From: Diphasiastrum complanatum | Lineage: Eukaryota > Streptophyta > Lycopodiopsida > Lycopodiales > Lycopodiaceae | Assembly (NCBI GenBank): GCA_029204225.1 | Contig: MU832120.1 | Coordinates: 22,110 to 86,109 of the forward strand | Direction of reading: 5' to 3' | Length of the DNA stretch: 64,000 bases | Shown here: positions 54,174 through 64,000 of the stretch, one piece after another | Layout: every line of letters starts with the position of its first letter | Numbering within the stretch: position 1 is the stretch's first letter | The notes under the pieces: model-generated | Seen by the model: the letters and a program-made list of their open reading frames with translations, nothing else | The model's database searches: none | What the model was told of the DNA's origin: nothing | Position numbers and translations under genes: made by a program

Positions 54174-54673
54174 GCGCAAAAATACACATGATTGTTGAAC
54201 AATCTATAGAAATACACAAGAATTGCCAACATATGTCTACACAACGAAGTGTTGAAGCCAATTGTTGAAGATAATTATCATAGCCTTCGATTTTCACGAT
54301 AGAACAAAGGTCATTCAACTCTGGCACTCCAAATTCAAGTTGAAGTCAAACAACCATCACTAGTTGTCATCCATCGCCATTGTCGGAGCCTATTTGACCG
54401 TAAGCTATCAACATTGATTTGACTCTTCAATTCGATATGACCATCTTTCAAAATTGAGTGATTTTTGGCCTTATCTTTCACGATCGAGCATAATCTTCTG
54501 TAGAATAAGATTCTATCAGATGGTGATTGTCAACAACAAAACATGGTGCCTTAATCCATCTTGTAAATGCATTAATTAAGCATACATTTAATTGTACAAC
54601 TACCATGTATATATAATCGATAGCGCATAGGTAATCGACTAATCATCCCATGACTCTATGAATTAATGCAAAA

Positions 54674-54678
<5 letters not shown>

Positions 54679-54762
<84 letters not shown>
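54679..54762 (+). repeat. (CT)n microsatellite, about 42 units
   Basis: Pure CT for about 84 bp, 0.5 kb from the previous tract and in the same orientation. Confidence 0.98.
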
Positions 54763-54763
<1 letters not shown>

Positions 54764-55194
54764 GAGTATTGATTTTGAGAGATTGCGCATCTGCAAGCAT
54801 TAGGACATGTACACTCTTTCAAACTAATCAAATCTGTTCTAGTACATACTATGCATTGTCATGTCATTTGTGTCACTTGCATGATTTTCTGTTTTGTCTA
54901 AATCGAGGTTTGCAGATAAAAAATTCGTAGATTAAATCATTTTATGATTGATAGTGTGTGATGATTGTAATGCTCTTTATGTGATCTATTTTACACGTTT
55001 CTTCATTGAATGATTTTGTGTATGTCTACGGAATCGACTGTTTTGATCCTCGCGGCTTTGAAGGTTGGATCAAGTACAGCTACCATCGAAGTTGTTGAAG
55101 ATAACTCGATTTCGATAGACGTAGCTCATGCATCGAGGAGTCATTTGATTCACAACAATTAAGTATTCTCTCTTTGAATCAAAATGAAAATTCA

Positions 55195-55345
55195 TTTAAC
55201 CACACAAAGTCTCCTCTATAAAATTTACTTGCCCGTTAAGCCATAAAAATCCATAATAAGAAAGGACATGCACATACATGTTTTTCATTGTTGGTAAAAG
55301 TTTTTACAAATTCAATAAATCAATTATTGTAGAGAATGATGCCCA
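55195..55345. repeat. Diverged dispersed repeat, copy B (partial)
   Basis: It contains CTCCTCTATAAAATTTACTTGCCCGTTA and TCAATTATTGTAGAGAATGATGCC, matching parts of 53.76-53.89 kb and 56.38-56.42 kb (CCTCAAAATTTATATGCCCGGTTA). Confidence 0.6.
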
Positions 55346-55444
55346 ATTATTTTTTTCACATCACATTTTTGTGTGTGTGTGGGGGGATGCACTTTGTGCA
55401 AACTAGATCAAACTACTAGGTGTTATGCACCAATATACAACTAG

Positions 55445-55915
55445 TAGGCTTGGAAAGGCCATTCCCCAATGAATAAAGTCCTTAGGCAGGATTTTTTTTC
55501 TACACTCACGGTGACCAAGAAGACCATTTTCCGACTCACTAGGATTGCAAGATCTATAAGAGTTTGTTGATAGGGCTGTAATAGTGAATAGAATTGGTGT
55601 TCATTAATATTACGGGCTCATCATAACTTCTCAAATGACACGTATCATTCATAAAGATCACTAGAATGACCATTTCCCATTGCATAAAGTCGTTGAGAGC
55701 AACACTTTGTCATACATTGAAGGGTGTTGGCTCAATTGGTTATAGTGACATCCAAAGTCTCTTTGGTCTCAAGTTTGAGCCTCCCCTTGGAAACCAAGAA
55801 GCATACATTGAAGGTGACTAAAAAGACCTTTCCCCACACATTAAGATCACAAAATCCCTAAGAGTTTGTTAAAGGCTATAGTAGTGATTAGAATCAATGT
55901 TTGTGAATACACCAC
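55445..55915. repeat. Two diverged tandem units, the second split by a SINE
   Basis: Unit 1 (about 55447-55610: GGCCATTCCCCAATGAATAAAGTCC, GTGACCAAGAAGACCATTTTCC, AAGAGTTTGTTGATAGGGCTG) matches unit 2 (about 55666-55910: GACCATTTCCCATTGCATAAAGTCG, GTGACTAAAAAGACCTTTCCCC, AAGAGTTTGTTAAAGGCTATAG). In unit 2 a SINE interrupts the alignment exactly before GGTGACTAAAAAG, so unit 1 represents the unfilled site. Confidence 0.75.
55711..55814 (+). mobile_element. tRNA-derived SINE, copy 1, with target duplication
   Basis: The 78-bp body (55724-55801) is flanked by a perfect 13-bp direct repeat, CATACATTGAAGG. It has an A-box-like TGGCTCAATTGG and a B-box-like AAGTTTGAGCC at tRNA spacing, and ends in a small hairpin CTTGGAAACCAAG rather than a poly(A) tail. 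It is about 75-80% identical to the copy at 60.7 kb. The body is no longer than a tRNA. Confidence 0.82.
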
Positions 55916-55929
55916 AAATGCAAATTTAT

Positions 55930-56420
55930 TAAGTATCCAAAATGGGTAAAAGCAATAGTGAAGTGAGTATTTCTCTTTTGTTTGAATGATGTTTGAGAAG
56001 TTTTTAGAAATAAAAAAGAGGACAACCTATACTTGCACCACTATAGACTATAAACCTGAGAGATAATAAGCATGAAACAAAACAAAGAAACCAACACAAA
56101 TGTGAGATTTGCTCAACATGATTGATTTTAGGACAATACCTTAAGTAATACATACTTGTCAATCCCACTTAGAACCCTTTGAAAGGGACATGTTGATTGA
56201 TATAAATAATGACCAGATTCAAGGAATTTGTGAACATTATAGCTCTAGACAAGGAATATAGTCCCATTGTTGAATGACAATTCTGGTCCTCATGAGTTGG
56301 AATGGATTCACAAGACTAGTAAAATTCCTTCAGAACTTTTGAGCTCAGATGAGAATCTATTTTACCATTACAAGTCCCTTCCTCAAAATTTATATGCCCG
56401 GTTAGCAATAAAGCTCCATA
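55930..56420. repeat. Diverged dispersed repeat, copy C
   Basis: Partner of copy A at 53.3-53.9 kb. A 92-codon open frame over its end (starting MLNDNSGPHELEWIHK) has no recognised domain and lies mostly in this repeat, so it is not called as a gene. Confidence 0.65.
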
Positions 56421-56477
56421 ACGAGAATCCATTACAAAGTGAACAAGTTCCTTCCTTAGAAAGTTACAAACTTGGAA

Positions 56478-56575
56478 ATTTGGATCCATTCCAGAAAGTC
56501 AATTTCTCAAGTGAATGCCTGAGCAAAAGTTTGGATCCATTCTAGATAGCCAATTTCTCAAGTGAATGCCTGACA
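56478..56575. repeat. Tandem duplication of about 52 bp
   Basis: TTTGGATCCATTC followed by AATTTCTCAAGTGAATGCCTGA occurs at 56478 and again at 56530 with three substitutions, about 250-350 bp upstream of the oxidase start codon. Confidence 0.9.
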
Positions 56576-56827
56576 TTACTTGAGCAAAAGACGACAGTAA
56601 GAGAACCCAATTCAGCTATTGACATCACTGAGCAATAGACAGCAAAAAGGCTACTTGCTTATGCTGACATATTGGAAGTAAAATAAGAAACAAGTGTTGT
56701 TACCAATTGACAATAAGTGAACAGCTTCTTTGGTATGCTCTTCCTTCAATGTCTCAAAGTTGGAAAACAACTTAAGTGGAAAGCTGAGCAATTTAGCTTG
56801 TAAAACAGCAATACCTGCTGAGAACAT

Positions 56828-59800
56828 ATGGCAGATCTGGCAGGCATAGTCAACGTGAATGAGTATGAAATTCTTGCGAAGCAGAGGTTGCCAAAGATGG
56901 TATATGACTATTATGCATCCGGGGCAGAGGATGAGTGGTCTTTGAAAGAAAACCGAAGAGGTTATGAAAGCATCAGGTACTGGGAACGGTTTTGTTTCCC
57001 AATCTAATGACTTGTCTTTTGTGCATTTTAAGCACTGAGAAGCACAGAATTGCAAAGTGAAATGTAGTATGTATGTATCTCTGAGCTTTTGTTAATTGGA
57101 TGTTTGTTCTTGATGTTAGTCGGTTCTTTCCATTAAAAAAAAAACTTTGAATTGTTGACATGAATAGCAGTCTAGAATTTTTAGACTGCTTTTGGTAGTT
57201 CAGTTATTTGTGTGGGCAGGTTTAGACCTCGCGTGCTCGTGGATGTGAGCAACGTGGATACGTCTATCAATGTTTTGGGATTCAAAATCTCCACACCCAT
57301 TATGGTTGCTCCAACAGCAATGCTCAAAATGGCGCACCCAGATGGTATGGGATCTTAGATTTCTGTTGAATGCGGAAGGCATGTAACTTGGTTCTCACAT
57401 GATCGACTGTCATGCAGGAGAACTTGCTGTGGCACGAGCTGCAGCTGCTGCAGGCACGATCATGGTAAACTTTGCCTTTTCCTTGTACTGTTAATAACTC
57501 TTGGAAGCATGGCTGTGTCTTATAGACATTCTCTATAGCGGTTTCACCTACTAGACATGAATTTCTTACAGAAGGTCTCACGCCTTTAGAATTTGAGTTG
57601 CCTGTTCATTCCTTGCACAGATCTATGTAAATACCACAGATTTCTTTTCTGACATGTAGGAGCTAGTGCTGACTTGTGCAAGCTGGCTGCATAGAAAATA
57701 AGAAAAGGGAGTGACAACATTGAACTGTTTATTGAAAATTAGTTGCCCACAAAATCAGGAGATTCCAGCATCCCTCCCTTGGAGATGGGACTTGAAGGCA
57801 AGCTCTCTCATGTGTAAAAATTTTGGGCCCAGCCCAATGAAGTTCCTCCATGTGGTAAATCTTTATTGGCTAAAATCTGCATGCATTATGGGCATGCCTA
57901 TCTATACTGGGGTTCTCGTAAGTTATCAAAAATGGTTTCCCTCCGAGATCCTACAGCTTATGTGTTATCCCAAATTTTTTGAAGTCATTCTTCTTTTTTC
58001 GTATAACTGAGGTAATTCAGTGTGAGGGGACACAAGGGCAATGACAGGATATATCCAAGGCGGTTAGAGAGCATCACTGATCCGAATGGATTTTTCCGTC
58101 TGATAATTATTACAAAGAAGTATAAGGTTTGATAAGGAAACCCCATTGTTGCTGCCTCTGAGATAAAGTGGATTGAGATAAAAAGTATTGAAAATAAGTG
58201 GTAGTTACTAATAAGATTAGACGTAGTGCCAAATAGGGTGGAGCCAGCTACATACATATGCAATCACACCGCCTTTTGGTGAAGAAATATATAGTTTGTT
58301 CGAAAGTGAGGGCAGTAAGGTGTTTAAAGCTAGAGATGGCAACAGAGGTCCATTATATAGATCACCTACATCTATGAGGTGCTGCAAACAAAGAGTAAGT
58401 TGGGGATGATGATGGATTTTCTGCATAAATATTTATTTGACCCTAGGAACTAGTGAAGTTAATGAATAGAAGTAGGTTTTGGATAGTTACAAATTTTGGC
58501 TTATAACAAAATGCTCGATGTAATCTATGTGACACCTTTGACTTCACTGTAGTATACACCACAATTAGACAGGAATGTATGGTTTTCTTCGTATTGAGAA
58601 GCTACTTTATGATAGTTCTAGCAACAAGCTAAAGAAAATTCCATGAAATTTTTTGAAAGTTGAAAAAAGCACAAATTTGTGTTTTGTTGGCTCAGAAAAA
58701 AAAGTCGAGATGTTGGTTCTGAGAAGAAAGGAATTAGTTAGATTGTTGGCATATGATCATTCTCCACAAATCAAGATGTTGGTTCTAAGAAGAAAGGAAG
58801 TAAGTTAATGATCATTCTTCCTAGATTCATGTACATTTGGACGATTTCATCTTTCTAGGTGATTTTTTACCCCAGCAAAGGATACGTACTCCCATGGGTG
58901 CTAATTATGCAGTATCCCTACATATTTTTGCCTGTCATAAATTCAAATCTATTAAAGATTGATTTCCTTCAATACCTGTCCCATCAAACTGCAAACCCGA
59001 AATGAAGTTTATTGATGACTTTATTGCTCATGTTCTTCTTGATTGCGTTGCTATTTGCACAAACAGTTTTTTGCAGTTATCACCACTAGATGTATAGTTG
59101 AGCTCCCATGACTCTCTGGAGTAGGTCAGAACTTTAGAAGTTTGCAGCTAGAGTATGGTGGCATTAAGATAGCTCAAAAAATTATAATTTCTAATTCTAT
59201 TCATAATCTAGTAACTTCTATAGGTTTCGTCTTTGTGAAGATAGAGAACAAAGCTTAGAATTTATAAATGTTTTTTTTGCCCCCCTATTTGAAAAATGCA
59301 ATTGTTGTGTTGTTAAGGTTCTTAGGTAGATGAGTGCTTGTAGGATGAGCATTTTTTTCAAACAAGTGATCCCAAGAGGAAAAACAGCCCTGATTTTATG
59401 TCAAGGATGGTTGTTTAAGCTCTTACCATGTACCATGCGTGACATTGGTGGCTTTGATGCAGACACTGTCCAGTAATTCTACATGCTCAATGGAAGAGGT
59501 TGCAGAGACTGGTCCAGGTTTACGCTTCTTTCAACTTTACGTAAGTGGTTTGCAATTTCATCACTTGTTTGGCTAGTGATATATGTACTGCTACAATGTT
59601 CTGACACCATTTTTTAAACTAATGAATATATATCATCCCCAAAATTACACCAGTACATCAAATTTTAGTTTAAAAAATCACATTGGCTCAAAGAAAATCC
59701 TCTGATAGGATGGTTACTTCCGAGAATTTCTTGACCTTCGACTCTCTCTCTCTCTCTCTCACCCCGCCTTCACCGAGTTTGTTGCCTTCCTAATATCACC

Positions 59801-62800
59801 GTTTCTAGCAGTGATCTTTTTACCTTGATCAGACCCTTCCTTGCTACGTTAATTGAGCACCCGCTGTCTCGATCAATTGCTTGCTTGCATTGCGCTTACT
59901 GGGTTGCCGTTGCAATCAGGCAATGCTCCCATTACTGCTAGTACTACAAAGATCAGTTTCTTCCTATGCTTTGATCCTTTGTAGTATCAATCATGGACCT
60001 ACTGTTTCGATGGGGCCTGCCCACATGTTAATTAGGGTGCTGTCGACCCTTCCTCATTGTACTTGAGTCTTGACTAGCATGATAGAAGAAGGAAATTCTA
60101 CTTGGGGTGGATTCATACAATAGGCATGTTAGTTTGCCAGACCTTTTTCTCTGGGCTCCATTTGACATCCTACTACATGAGGCGATGAAACTTAGCTCCT
60201 AATTAACATGGGAAAGCAAGTACAAGAACATATTTTGGTATCTGGTCTGTTCTCCTGTCTATTATTGACAAGTCCTCAGGAACATAATTATTTACCACAG
60301 TTTCTAATCTGAAAGGAGGTGTCCCTTATTTATGATCAATGGAAGCGTTATTGATAGGTTTGATTTTGGAGGTCTGTTTCCATGGGTAATCTCTAGCACT
60401 GAACTTCTCAGGTTTCTTCTATCTGAGTTGCGGTCACTGAAGCAATTTTTCATCAACTTGTCAATACTTGTACAATCATAACAAGTGGCACTTCTAAGTA
60501 AGATTCTTGATAAGGGTGATTCTTTTCAACAGGTTTTTAACAACAGGAATTTCGTGGTTGAATTGGTTCATCGAGCAGAACTTTCAGGCTATAAAGCCAT
60601 TGTGGTTACTGTTGACACACCCAGACTAGGTCGAAGAGAGGCTGACATCAGAAATAGGTAACATTTCTGTTTTTGGGCTGTTCTGTTTCATTTCTGGAGG
60701 TATTGATCCATACTGTTGTGCATGATCGTTTGGAGGGGGTTAACTGAGTTGGTTAGCTTGGCATCCAAAGCTTCTTTGGTCCCAAGTTCTAGCCCCCCTT
60801 GGAATCCAAGATGCATACTGTTGTGCATGATCTCCCAACACTAATAAGGTCATGTTCTATGCTTAGCTGCATACCTTATTTGGTTTTATGCAGATTCGAC
60901 TTGCCACCTCATCTTACAATGAAGAACTTGGAGAAACTGAACACAATGAGCTCCAAGAGGGTGCGAACTTTGGGCCTGGAAGTGAGTCTCAATTCTAGTG
61001 AACCTTTTCGCTGACTTTAGACATAAACAGAGCCTCACGGGAAAACATGAACTAGTCACAATCTAATCAATGGCTGGTTCTTAATTGGGTCGATACAGAG
61101 ATGGCTGTCAAGAAAAGGAGTTGTTGTAGGAGACTGTAAGAACTTAAGAAAGCCATTTTGTGGCATTATGTGTGGTTCAGCTGCACTATTACAAAGAACA
61201 ATACGAGTTATAGTTGCTTAATTTTGGGATTGTTTGAAGCACTTTTTGGTTAAAAAGGCGAAATATACTTTACCAACATTGCACTCTAGAGAAGAAAAGT
61301 TCATAGAAAGCTGAATGTGATAGTCAACTATTTGTTTCATTTCAAAGAGAAAAAATTTAATTTTGCTCATTATGTTATCTTCTAACATGTGGACAGACAC
61401 CTAGTTCTTCACGGGGTTCGGTTGTCAGTCAGAAGGACAGGTCTCTTACTTGGAAGGTACCAACTTTCCACACATTTTTTTCTTAATTTTTTTTGTGCTC
61501 AATCAAAGCATCAATCAAAGCATGACACATGGAAGTGCATTGTAGCGGCTATAAAACTGGTGGTTTTTTTCGTTTGAATTATGTTACACTGATCCACTGC
61601 AGACCAGAGAAAAAAGAAAAAATTCAATATGAAAAATAGACATCTCCCTTGCAAGAAACAACAGATACTGTGGTTTTCTCAATTTCTTTTGCTGCTTTTT
61701 TATAATCGATCTAGACACAAGTTCTTCTCATTTACAGACCTCATTTAAGTTTTCACGGGACAGCAATATGTAACATACGGAATGACACAAGTGAACACTG
61801 GAGTGCTGTATGCAAATATTTTGGTCTATAACTATGCGCATTTCCCATCAGCTAATAGATATGATATGCAGCAGTTACACTGAGATCTTGACTAGTATCA
61901 TTTAGTGAATGACTTATTTCTACTGGCTGAATTTATATCTCAAAAGATTTTGGTATTTGTTGTCATATGTTTATGCCTCTCTTTTTCTGGAGTGTATTTC
62001 ACAAGAAAATCCAAGGCCCAAAATATTTTGGGCCGTAGATTTATCTGGAGCTGGAAAGTTGGCGCCTTAATTAAATCTCTGTAGGGTTTCAGAAAAATGA
62101 ACGAGGGCCATGACGTTGTTCAATTGAAAAATTCGAAAGAAATGCAAGCAGAACGTTCAAGAAACAACCTAAAGTATCCCTTTGGTGGGTTGGAAGATGT
62201 ATTATTTCAGCTAAATTTGTTTAAGGCCTGGCCGTGCTGCGCCAGGGGTCCAGCGCCGGCGGCGCGCGCGCGCCAGGGATCCAGCGCAGGCAGCGCACGG
62301 CATAATTACTCTCACTTTCTACGATCGTTCTCTGGATTGACAAATTTTAGAGTAACGTGCACCGATTTCATAGCTACTGTTCAATCTAAGTAATCTTGAA
62401 CCTGCAACCGGGGTGTCAAGCTTAGCATGATGTCAAAAATTGATCGGTCAATAATGACAGTGTCTTACCATTGCCAGTTTCTTGTCAGGAAATAGTCTCT
62501 AAAATCAACTGATGCCAGAGCATAGGCCCTCATGCCTCCCATTGCTAGTATGTGGACAAAGGTGGAGCTGACAGAAAGAAAAAGGCAAACTGGTACTGCA
62601 GCTCACATGCACAGAAGTGGCGCTGTCTATATTGTGGGCAAGAGTTTTCCAGCATTGTCACGAGGCTTGGGTCTCACTTTTTCGACTCCAGGATGTCTGA
62701 AAGAAGAAACACTCAGGAAAACCCTAAACAAAGAATCCCATAATTTTACTGATGCTCTACAAATTGTGAGGAGCTGTGTGCTACTGTATCCCAAAGTAAC

Positions 62801-64000
62801 TGTCAAGCAGCAAACAAACGACGTTGCAATTCGAAAAAACAAAAATGCTAAAAATGGCAAGAGGAGCTGGGAATATGTGTGGTGTGAGCATAAAAGCACC
62901 TCAAAAACATTTTACAACTATAATTAAGCATTTAGTACTGTTGCATACAAGAACAAGATCTGAAGAATCGGTTAACAGAGTTTAATCTGTGGTCGAGCAT
63001 AACAGCACGCAGATAATGGGCTAAAAATAACAAGCCACCACTACCGTTCAACCAACCATGAACAGCCTTGGAAAACGTTTAAAATCTACTTGCCAAAAAC
63101 ATTTGTAACAGCAGGAACAAAGTCTATTTTCCTATTAAATCCCAGAAGTTCAGAAGTTTTCCGGAAAAAAAAATTTCACATCTAGAACACTCAAAACATA
63201 GATAATGGCGATAACTCTTTCATACCCACTTTGTTTCTTTGAGTGGAAAAGAAGGACCTAACAGTCTTCGAGCTTTTACTTTTCATAACTCAAAACACAA
63301 AAATGATTGACATACTATCTATCTACAAAACTATGACTGTTCAGAACACTAGTAGACAGGCAAATGCATAAGACATCTGAAGATTCATTGTAGTAATTTG
63401 GATGTTCTGGATAGCCTTTAAAATTACATCCAACAGTAGGTTGCTCAAGCCACTTCACAGGATTATATGAAACATCCCCTTTGATCACTTGAATTTGTAA
63501 GTTTGAACTTTGCAGTATAATTAACTTTTGAAATGAATGTTAGATTCTGTTTCCTTTGTTTGGCACTTACAATGAAATCCAAGAGAAATGAAATAAACGT
63601 TTTGCTGGTTATAGGAAAGTGATCCAATAAAGAATTGAAGCTTAAAAATCATTGTGAGGAGTCTCCATCAATTTAGCATGACTTTTCTTACATGAAAGCT
63701 ATTATGACAAAATTGTAGGATCTCAGGTGGCTCCAGACTGTGACTAAGCTGCCTATTCTTTTGAAAGGTTGTTCTAACCAAGGAAGATGGTAAAAGTCCA
63801 TAACTTTCTCATATCCTTCAGATTGCTCAGATGCTATTGGTCCAGTGGAGCTTCATCAGTGTATCCTATGTGGTGCTATAGTCTAGAAGTTTCTCACATC
63901 CTTGTAATCTAACAACAGCCATTTTAGCCGTTGAAGCTGGAGCTAGTGGTATTATTGTGTCAAATCATGGTGCAAGGCAGTTGGATTACGTTCCAGCATC
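56828..64000 (+). CDS. GLO: (S)-2-hydroxy-acid oxidase (glycolate oxidase), 5' part, nine exons
   Basis: This FMN enzyme oxidises glycolate to glyoxylate with O2, making H2O2, in peroxisomes during photorespiration. Exons: 56828-56976, 57220-57344, 57418-57464, 59463-59540, 60533-60657, 60894-60981, 61397-61456, 63719-63789 and 63919 onward. The ATG at 56828 gives [20 protein letters not shown], matching the family N terminus. Hallmarks are [13 protein letters not shown] (Tyr28, the spinach Tyr24 position), [42 protein letters not shown] and [15 protein letters not shown] (active-site His and Arg). All introns are GT-AG. The loop-4 region is diverged. Exon 8 has one surplus base (AAAGGTTGTTCTA) that breaks the frame between LLKG and VLTKED. 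The peroxisomal signal lies beyond the window. A close paralog such as a long-chain 2-hydroxy-acid oxidase is possible. Confidence 0.92.
57465..59462 (+). other. GLO intron 3, about 2 kb
   Basis: GT-AG, phase 0 between GTIM and TLSSNS. It contains a duplicated phrase, GATGTTGGTTCTGAGAAGAAAGGAA and GATGTTGGTTCTAAGAAGAAAGGAA, near 58708 and 58773. No gene or element is recognised. Confidence 0.75.
59541..60532 (+). other. GLO intron 4
   Basis: GT-AG intron with a short (CT)n near 59740-59760. No element is recognised. Confidence 0.8.
60709..60832 (+). mobile_element. tRNA-derived SINE, copy 2, with 19-bp target duplication
   Basis: The 86-bp body (60728-60813) sits in GLO intron 5 between two perfect copies of CATACTGTTGTGCATGATC (60709-60727 and 60814-60832). 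Inside are TAACTGAGTTGGTTAGC (A-box-like) and CCCAAGTTCTAGCCC (B-box-like), and the 3' end forms CTTGGAATCCAAG, the same hairpin as copy 1 with one loop change. The perfect duplication implies a fairly recent insertion. Confidence 0.88.
62225..62305. repeat. GC-rich patch with duplicated GCGCCAGGGxTCCAGCGC
   Basis: GCGCCAGGGGTCCAGCGC and GCGCCAGGGATCCAGCGC lie about 33 bp apart, separated by GGCGGCGCGCGCGC. Each unit is nearly palindromic. It stands out from the A/T-rich intron. Confidence 0.75.
62552..62743 (+). pseudogene. BED zinc-finger relic in GLO intron
   Basis: A 63-codon frame with [20 protein letters not shown] then HFF gives Cys25, Cys28 and His42 of a BED-type finger, but the final Cys is lost. 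It resembles the finger at 15.84-16.03 kb in its C-x2-C-G and R-[IL]-G-x-H spacing. It is likely a remnant of a hAT-like transposase or of a host gene piece; no catalytic region follows. Confidence 0.5.

Larger units (their letters stand above)
61457..63718 (+). other. GLO intron 7, about 2.3 kb
   Basis: GT-AG intron between LTWK and [16 protein letters not shown]. It contains a GC-rich patch with repeated CCAGGGxTCCAGCGC (62240-62300) and a BED-type finger relic (62.55-62.74 kb). The remainder shows no gene. Confidence 0.7.

Noticed and set aside
56267-56545. 92-codon open frame upstream of GLO
   Set aside because: No domain, and most of it lies in a diverged repeat that also occurs at 53.3-53.9 kb without the frame; the GLO start is better supported at 56828.
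60735-60815. Functional tRNA gene
   Set aside because: A- and B-box-like words are present, but no cloverleaf with paired acceptor stem could be drawn, and a perfect target duplication marks it as a retroposed SINE.

Overview
This is a nuclear fragment of a land-plant genome. Three things show this: a split pentatricopeptide-repeat (PPR) gene, a split (S)-2-hydroxy-acid (glycolate) oxidase gene, and dense Ty1/copia and Ty3/gypsy debris with plant-type initiator-Met-tRNA primer-binding sites. Telomere-like heptamers of the TTTAGGG type, long AG/CT microsatellites and multi-kilobase introns full of retroelement pieces suggest a large repeat-rich genome, possibly a fern, lycophyte or gymnosperm. 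The sequence alone does not settle the species.

Layout. 1-2754: decayed gypsy element on the plus strand (gag, then reverse transcriptase and the start of RNase H). 3.4-6.5 kb: a copia-type LTR and two decayed gypsy fragments on the minus strand. 7.6-28.7 kb: one plus-strand PPR gene in at least 21 exons. Its introns hold a fold-back element, a BED-finger transposase remnant, two minus-strand gypsy remnants and large microsatellites. 28.8-31.2 kb: no gene seen. 31.2-34.0 kb: two GC-rich palindromes followed by several unrecognised open frames. 34.3-37.1 kb: copia LTR piece plus a broken pol. 37.8-38.4 kb: an array of about 34-bp GC-rich palindromes in A/T-rich spacers. 38.4-39.8 kb: a degenerate 7-bp telomere-like array. 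39.8-40.8 kb: LINE endonuclease remnant. 41.1-48.5 kb: three copia elements broken into or against one another, one with a tandem array of primer-binding-site copies. 48.5-52.3 kb: diverged direct repeats and a further copia 5' end with a clear 618-bp LTR. 53-56.6 kb: diverged repeats, two long CT tracts and a small tRNA-derived SINE. 56.8 kb to the right edge: the glycolate oxidase gene, first nine exons, continuing outside the window; a second SINE copy with a perfect 19-bp target duplication lies in its fifth intron.

The two host genes are functionally separate. The PPR protein is expected to bind organellar RNA. The oxidase is a peroxisomal flavoenzyme of photorespiration. Both keep good splice phase across almost all exons, but the PPR gene has two one-base phase breaks and the oxidase has one. 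All three lie at short G or T runs, which fits assembly errors at least as well as gene death.

The most unusual structures are the palindrome array, the adjoining heptamer array, the orphan open frames at 31.5-34 kb, the 35-bp-period primer-binding-site array, and an approximately 80-bp SINE family with target duplications and a conserved 3' hairpin.
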